From Linum tenue (lineage: Eukaryota; Streptophyta; Magnoliopsida; Malpighiales; Linaceae), in the NCBI GenBank assembly GCA_946122785.1, contig CAMGYJ010000002.1:57809703-57873702 (forward strand): DNA of 64,000 nt, given 5' to 3'. The notes under the pieces are model-generated. The model made no database searches, was not told the DNA's origin, and saw only the letters and a list, made by a program, of their open reading frames with translations. Each line of letters begins with the position of its first letter. Position 1 is the stretch's first letter. Of the stretch, positions 61,632 to 64,000 are shown piece after piece. A program made the translations under genes and the position numbers.

Positions 61632-62930
61632 ATGTAACATCTCATATTTCGGGATTAGATTTGACCGATAATCGAATCGGTTTAGGTTGAAGGAATATTT
61701 ATTTTAATTGATATAAATAGGTTTAAAAAAAGGTTTCCACACCCAACCGTTACTTCCCCATTCTCCCTCTCTCTTCTCCTTTATTCTTTCGGTTTCTCTC
61801 TCTTTCTCTCTAACCTCAATTAACACCCCATGATTCCCATCCCAATTAAAACCCACCCTTTTAGTTATTAGAAGAAGTAGCAGCGCCATAATAGAGGGAG
61901 CCTATCCGCTCCCCTTGCCTCTCACGATGTCCGCCAAGCAGCACGAGCAACAACGCACGACCAACCTTCCTACAATCCCTCACACCACCTCAATAGCGCG
62001 AAACAGAAGCAATGAAAAATAGCCGACAGGTGACGGAAGTGCAGCCGCCGACCTTGCGCTCTTCGTACCTTGTTACCACAAGCCGTGCACTAGTCGGCGT
62101 CGACCCTACCTGGCGCAGTCACCGGAAAAGAAAACTCAGGAAAAAAAATTTGACCATCTTCAAAAGATGGGTATGGTTATGACAAGGGCAGTCACAGAGC
62201 ATCCTAGTGTCGACGAAATTGAACTCAAACCTTGGACGAACGAGAACCGAGCCTAGAAAGTTTGGACGAAAATCTATCAAGTTCACATTCTTGCTAATTC
62301 AAATAATTAGAGTAGTTCTATAATTTTCTGGAAAGGTGGAAGTCAACTCTGTTGACTGGAAAATTTCATTTTTCGTACTTGGTACTTTGGGAAACTGACA
62401 TAATTCTTATTTTTGCTATAACTTGTTCGTTTAACGTCCAAACGAATAACCGTCGTCTCCTATGGAATCGTGGAAACGAGGGGAATGTAATGGGGGAGAG
62501 TCATGGTACTTTTAGAGCAGAATCAGATTGGTTTTTGATGGACTTGAGGTGAGTGTAAAGGGAGTTAAATATCTGTCGAGGCCTTTTAGTTTATCCATTT
62601 ACTTATAGTAGTTTCATTACATTTTTAGTTATGCGCAATTATGTGTGAGGCATCCCACTGCCTACTTAAACTGGAGGCACGCGTTGTGCTATGTATGTGA
62701 ATGTATGTTAGTAATGTTTGATTAATGGTAAGATGAACCCCTGGACGGTTGGGCCACTACTAGACGCAGTAGATGGTCAGATCACTACTGGACGGCGATA
62801 CTTAACATAGAAGTTGATGAGCATGGTACTGGACGGCGAGATGTAACATCCCATATTTCGGGATTAGATTTGACCGATAATTGAATCGATTCAGGTTGAA
62901 GGAATATTTATTTTAATTAATAGGTTAAAT
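61632..62930 (+). mobile_element. Two LTR starts (TGTAACATCYCATATTTCGGG) in direct orientation
   Basis: The ~85-bp sequence beginning TGTAACATC and continuing ATATTTCGGGATTAGATTTG occurs at 61632 and at about 62843, with a few substitutions. The first copy continues into CT-rich promoter-like DNA and then GGACGGCGATACTTA/CTGGACGGCGAG phrases (62750-62840) like those at 16.0 kb. The second is cut off after about 75 bp, near 62920. The pattern is an LTR with a second LTR start abutting its end. Confidence 0.55.
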
Positions 62931-63283
62931 ATAATATATTAACCACAACTATTAAGTAGCGGGGAATTATAGCCACAACTATCGAAATAAAAAATAATAG
63001 CCCACTGTTAAGTCTCTGTTAACACTTCCGTTAAACGATGGTAAGCTGGTAGATGCTACACTGACTTGGCATTCAAAAAATATGCCACATAAGTCGGTCA
63101 ACATTTATAATTGAATAATTATTAAAAAAAAAATTAATCACATAGTGGTCTTCTCCGCCGGTCACCACCACCGCCATTACTCTTCTCCTTCTTCTTCGGT
63201 GTTTTCACTGGGCTAAGGGGAACTGGATCTCCGCGTCCTATCTGGGTTTGGAGCACACTGCGTCGCCGGTCAGATGCATCCGC

Positions 63284-63628
63284 TGATGAGGTAGGTATGG
63301 GCTTAAGGGTAAGTAGGTGAATGGGTTAATTAGTATTAGTAAGTTAGGTAGTTAGTAAGGTGTTGCGTGGGCCGAGTAGTAAGTAGGATATGAGTCTTCT
63401 GTTGGGTTCTGGCCGAGAGGCCTAGGGGAGTTAGGAGAGTACGGTAGGCTAGTAGGGTTAGGGGTTAGCTAGGGTTATGTATTAGGTTTAGTCGCCTATA
63501 TATTGTAATCACGACATCAGTTCGATTAATCAATCAATGAAATGTATCAAAGGTTTATCGACACCAACGTCGTTCTCTCGCTTGTGAGTTACAAGCAAAA
63601 CCCTAGAATAGAAAGAATATGTTCATCA
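63284..63628 (+). mobile_element. 5' LTR of an LTR retrotransposon entering from the right edge
   Basis: The 345-bp segment begins TGATGAGG and ends TTCATCA, with inverted TGATGA/TCATCA ends. It is followed two bases later by the primer-binding site TGGTATCAGAGCCTGG (63631-63646). TATA-like CTATATATTG lies near 63497. The TG...CA ends and PBS spacing support the boundary. Confidence 0.75.
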
Positions 63629-63673
63629 ATTGGTATCAGAGCCTGGGCTTTCACGGCATTAGGAGTCAGGAGA

Positions 63674-64000
63674 TGGTGAGTTCATATCAATTTATCCGTG
63701 ATATGATAGAAGAACAAGAGTATCTTGAGCTTCTGGAGGAACAAGAATGGTTTGAAATTTTTTGTCGACGTCATTCGTCGCTCAACCATCAGATTCCATA
63801 GGAACAGGTGTGGGAGGATTATACCACCAAAACTGAGTGCATGAACGTTATCGACAGGAAGCAAAGTGACGATGACGTGGCTCGCGTCGACGCCAACGAA
63901 ACCAGGGCGGCGAAGGAGATGGAGATCTCTGTCAATAAGATCGTCGAGAAGGAAACAGTACGCAATGGTGATTATCACCAATGTGAGACTCTCACACAAA
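63674..64000 (+). pseudogene. Start of a retrotransposon gag-like ORF, truncated by the window
   Basis: Directly after the PBS, an ATG at 63674 opens a frame with an acidic, Glu-rich start (FIRDMIEEQEYLELLEEQEW). A TAG follows HQIP at about 63799-63801. The frame then stays open to the window edge with a charged coiled-coil-like composition. The position fits the first coding segment of an LTR retrotransposon, but no domain is diagnostic yet. Confidence 0.5.

Overview
The window is nuclear DNA of a flowering plant, almost certainly a eudicot. It has intron-rich genes with GT..AG junctions, AT-rich introns and intergenic DNA, plant-only gene families (LOB-domain, PADRE/DUF4228, plastid chaperonin-60 beta) and a dense load of plant-type transposable elements. 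I cannot name the species from sequence alone. There is no bacterial, organellar, CRISPR or prophage content.

Host genes. The left edge carries the last three coding exons of HASTY/exportin-5 (+). Next is a small two-exon gene for a 78-residue Gly/Pro/Cys-rich peptide (+, 1362-1715), whose split reading frame is easily missed. A two-exon LOB-domain transcription factor lies at 7556-8284 (+). A complete 12-coding-exon plastid CPN60 beta gene lies at 8845-11803 (-). A complete 13-exon vacuolar NHX-type Na+(K+)/H+ antiporter lies at 32114-35329 (+). An intronless PADRE/DUF4228-like gene, apparently damaged, lies at 36505-36855 (+). A complete 8-exon VAP27-type ER-anchored MSP-domain protein lies at 46464-48918 (-). 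These are unrelated housekeeping or regulatory genes and show no operon-like or cluster logic.

Mobile DNA. The rest is mostly transposon sequence. There is a MULE transposase remnant (3.0-3.7 kb) and five LINE 3' ends (near 2, 23, 24, 26 and 45.6 kb). A tRNA-derived SINE lies at 20.15 kb. About eight non-autonomous hAT-like elements are present, several with clean 8-bp target duplications. One Tourist-like MITE lies at 53.5 kb. LTR-retrotransposon debris includes a Ty3/gypsy gag with LTR (27-28.8 kb), a Copia gag/protease with PBS and LTR (28.9-30.56 kb), several copies of one Ty3/gypsy LTR family rich in the word GTTCACGGTC (12.8-14.5, 43.1-44.9, 55.8-61.2 kb), other LTR pieces (15.9-17.8, 37-39, 61.6-62.9 kb), and the 5' end of another element running off the right edge (63.28-64 kb).

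I found no convincing evidence of a novel multi-gene system. The most useful observations are the small Gly/Pro/Cys-rich gene, the 14-bp terminal micro-exon of CPN60 beta, the compensated double frameshift in the PADRE-like gene, the concentration of hAT-derived elements with intact target duplications, the near-intact LINE copies, and the palindromic GTTCACGGTC words in one LTR family.
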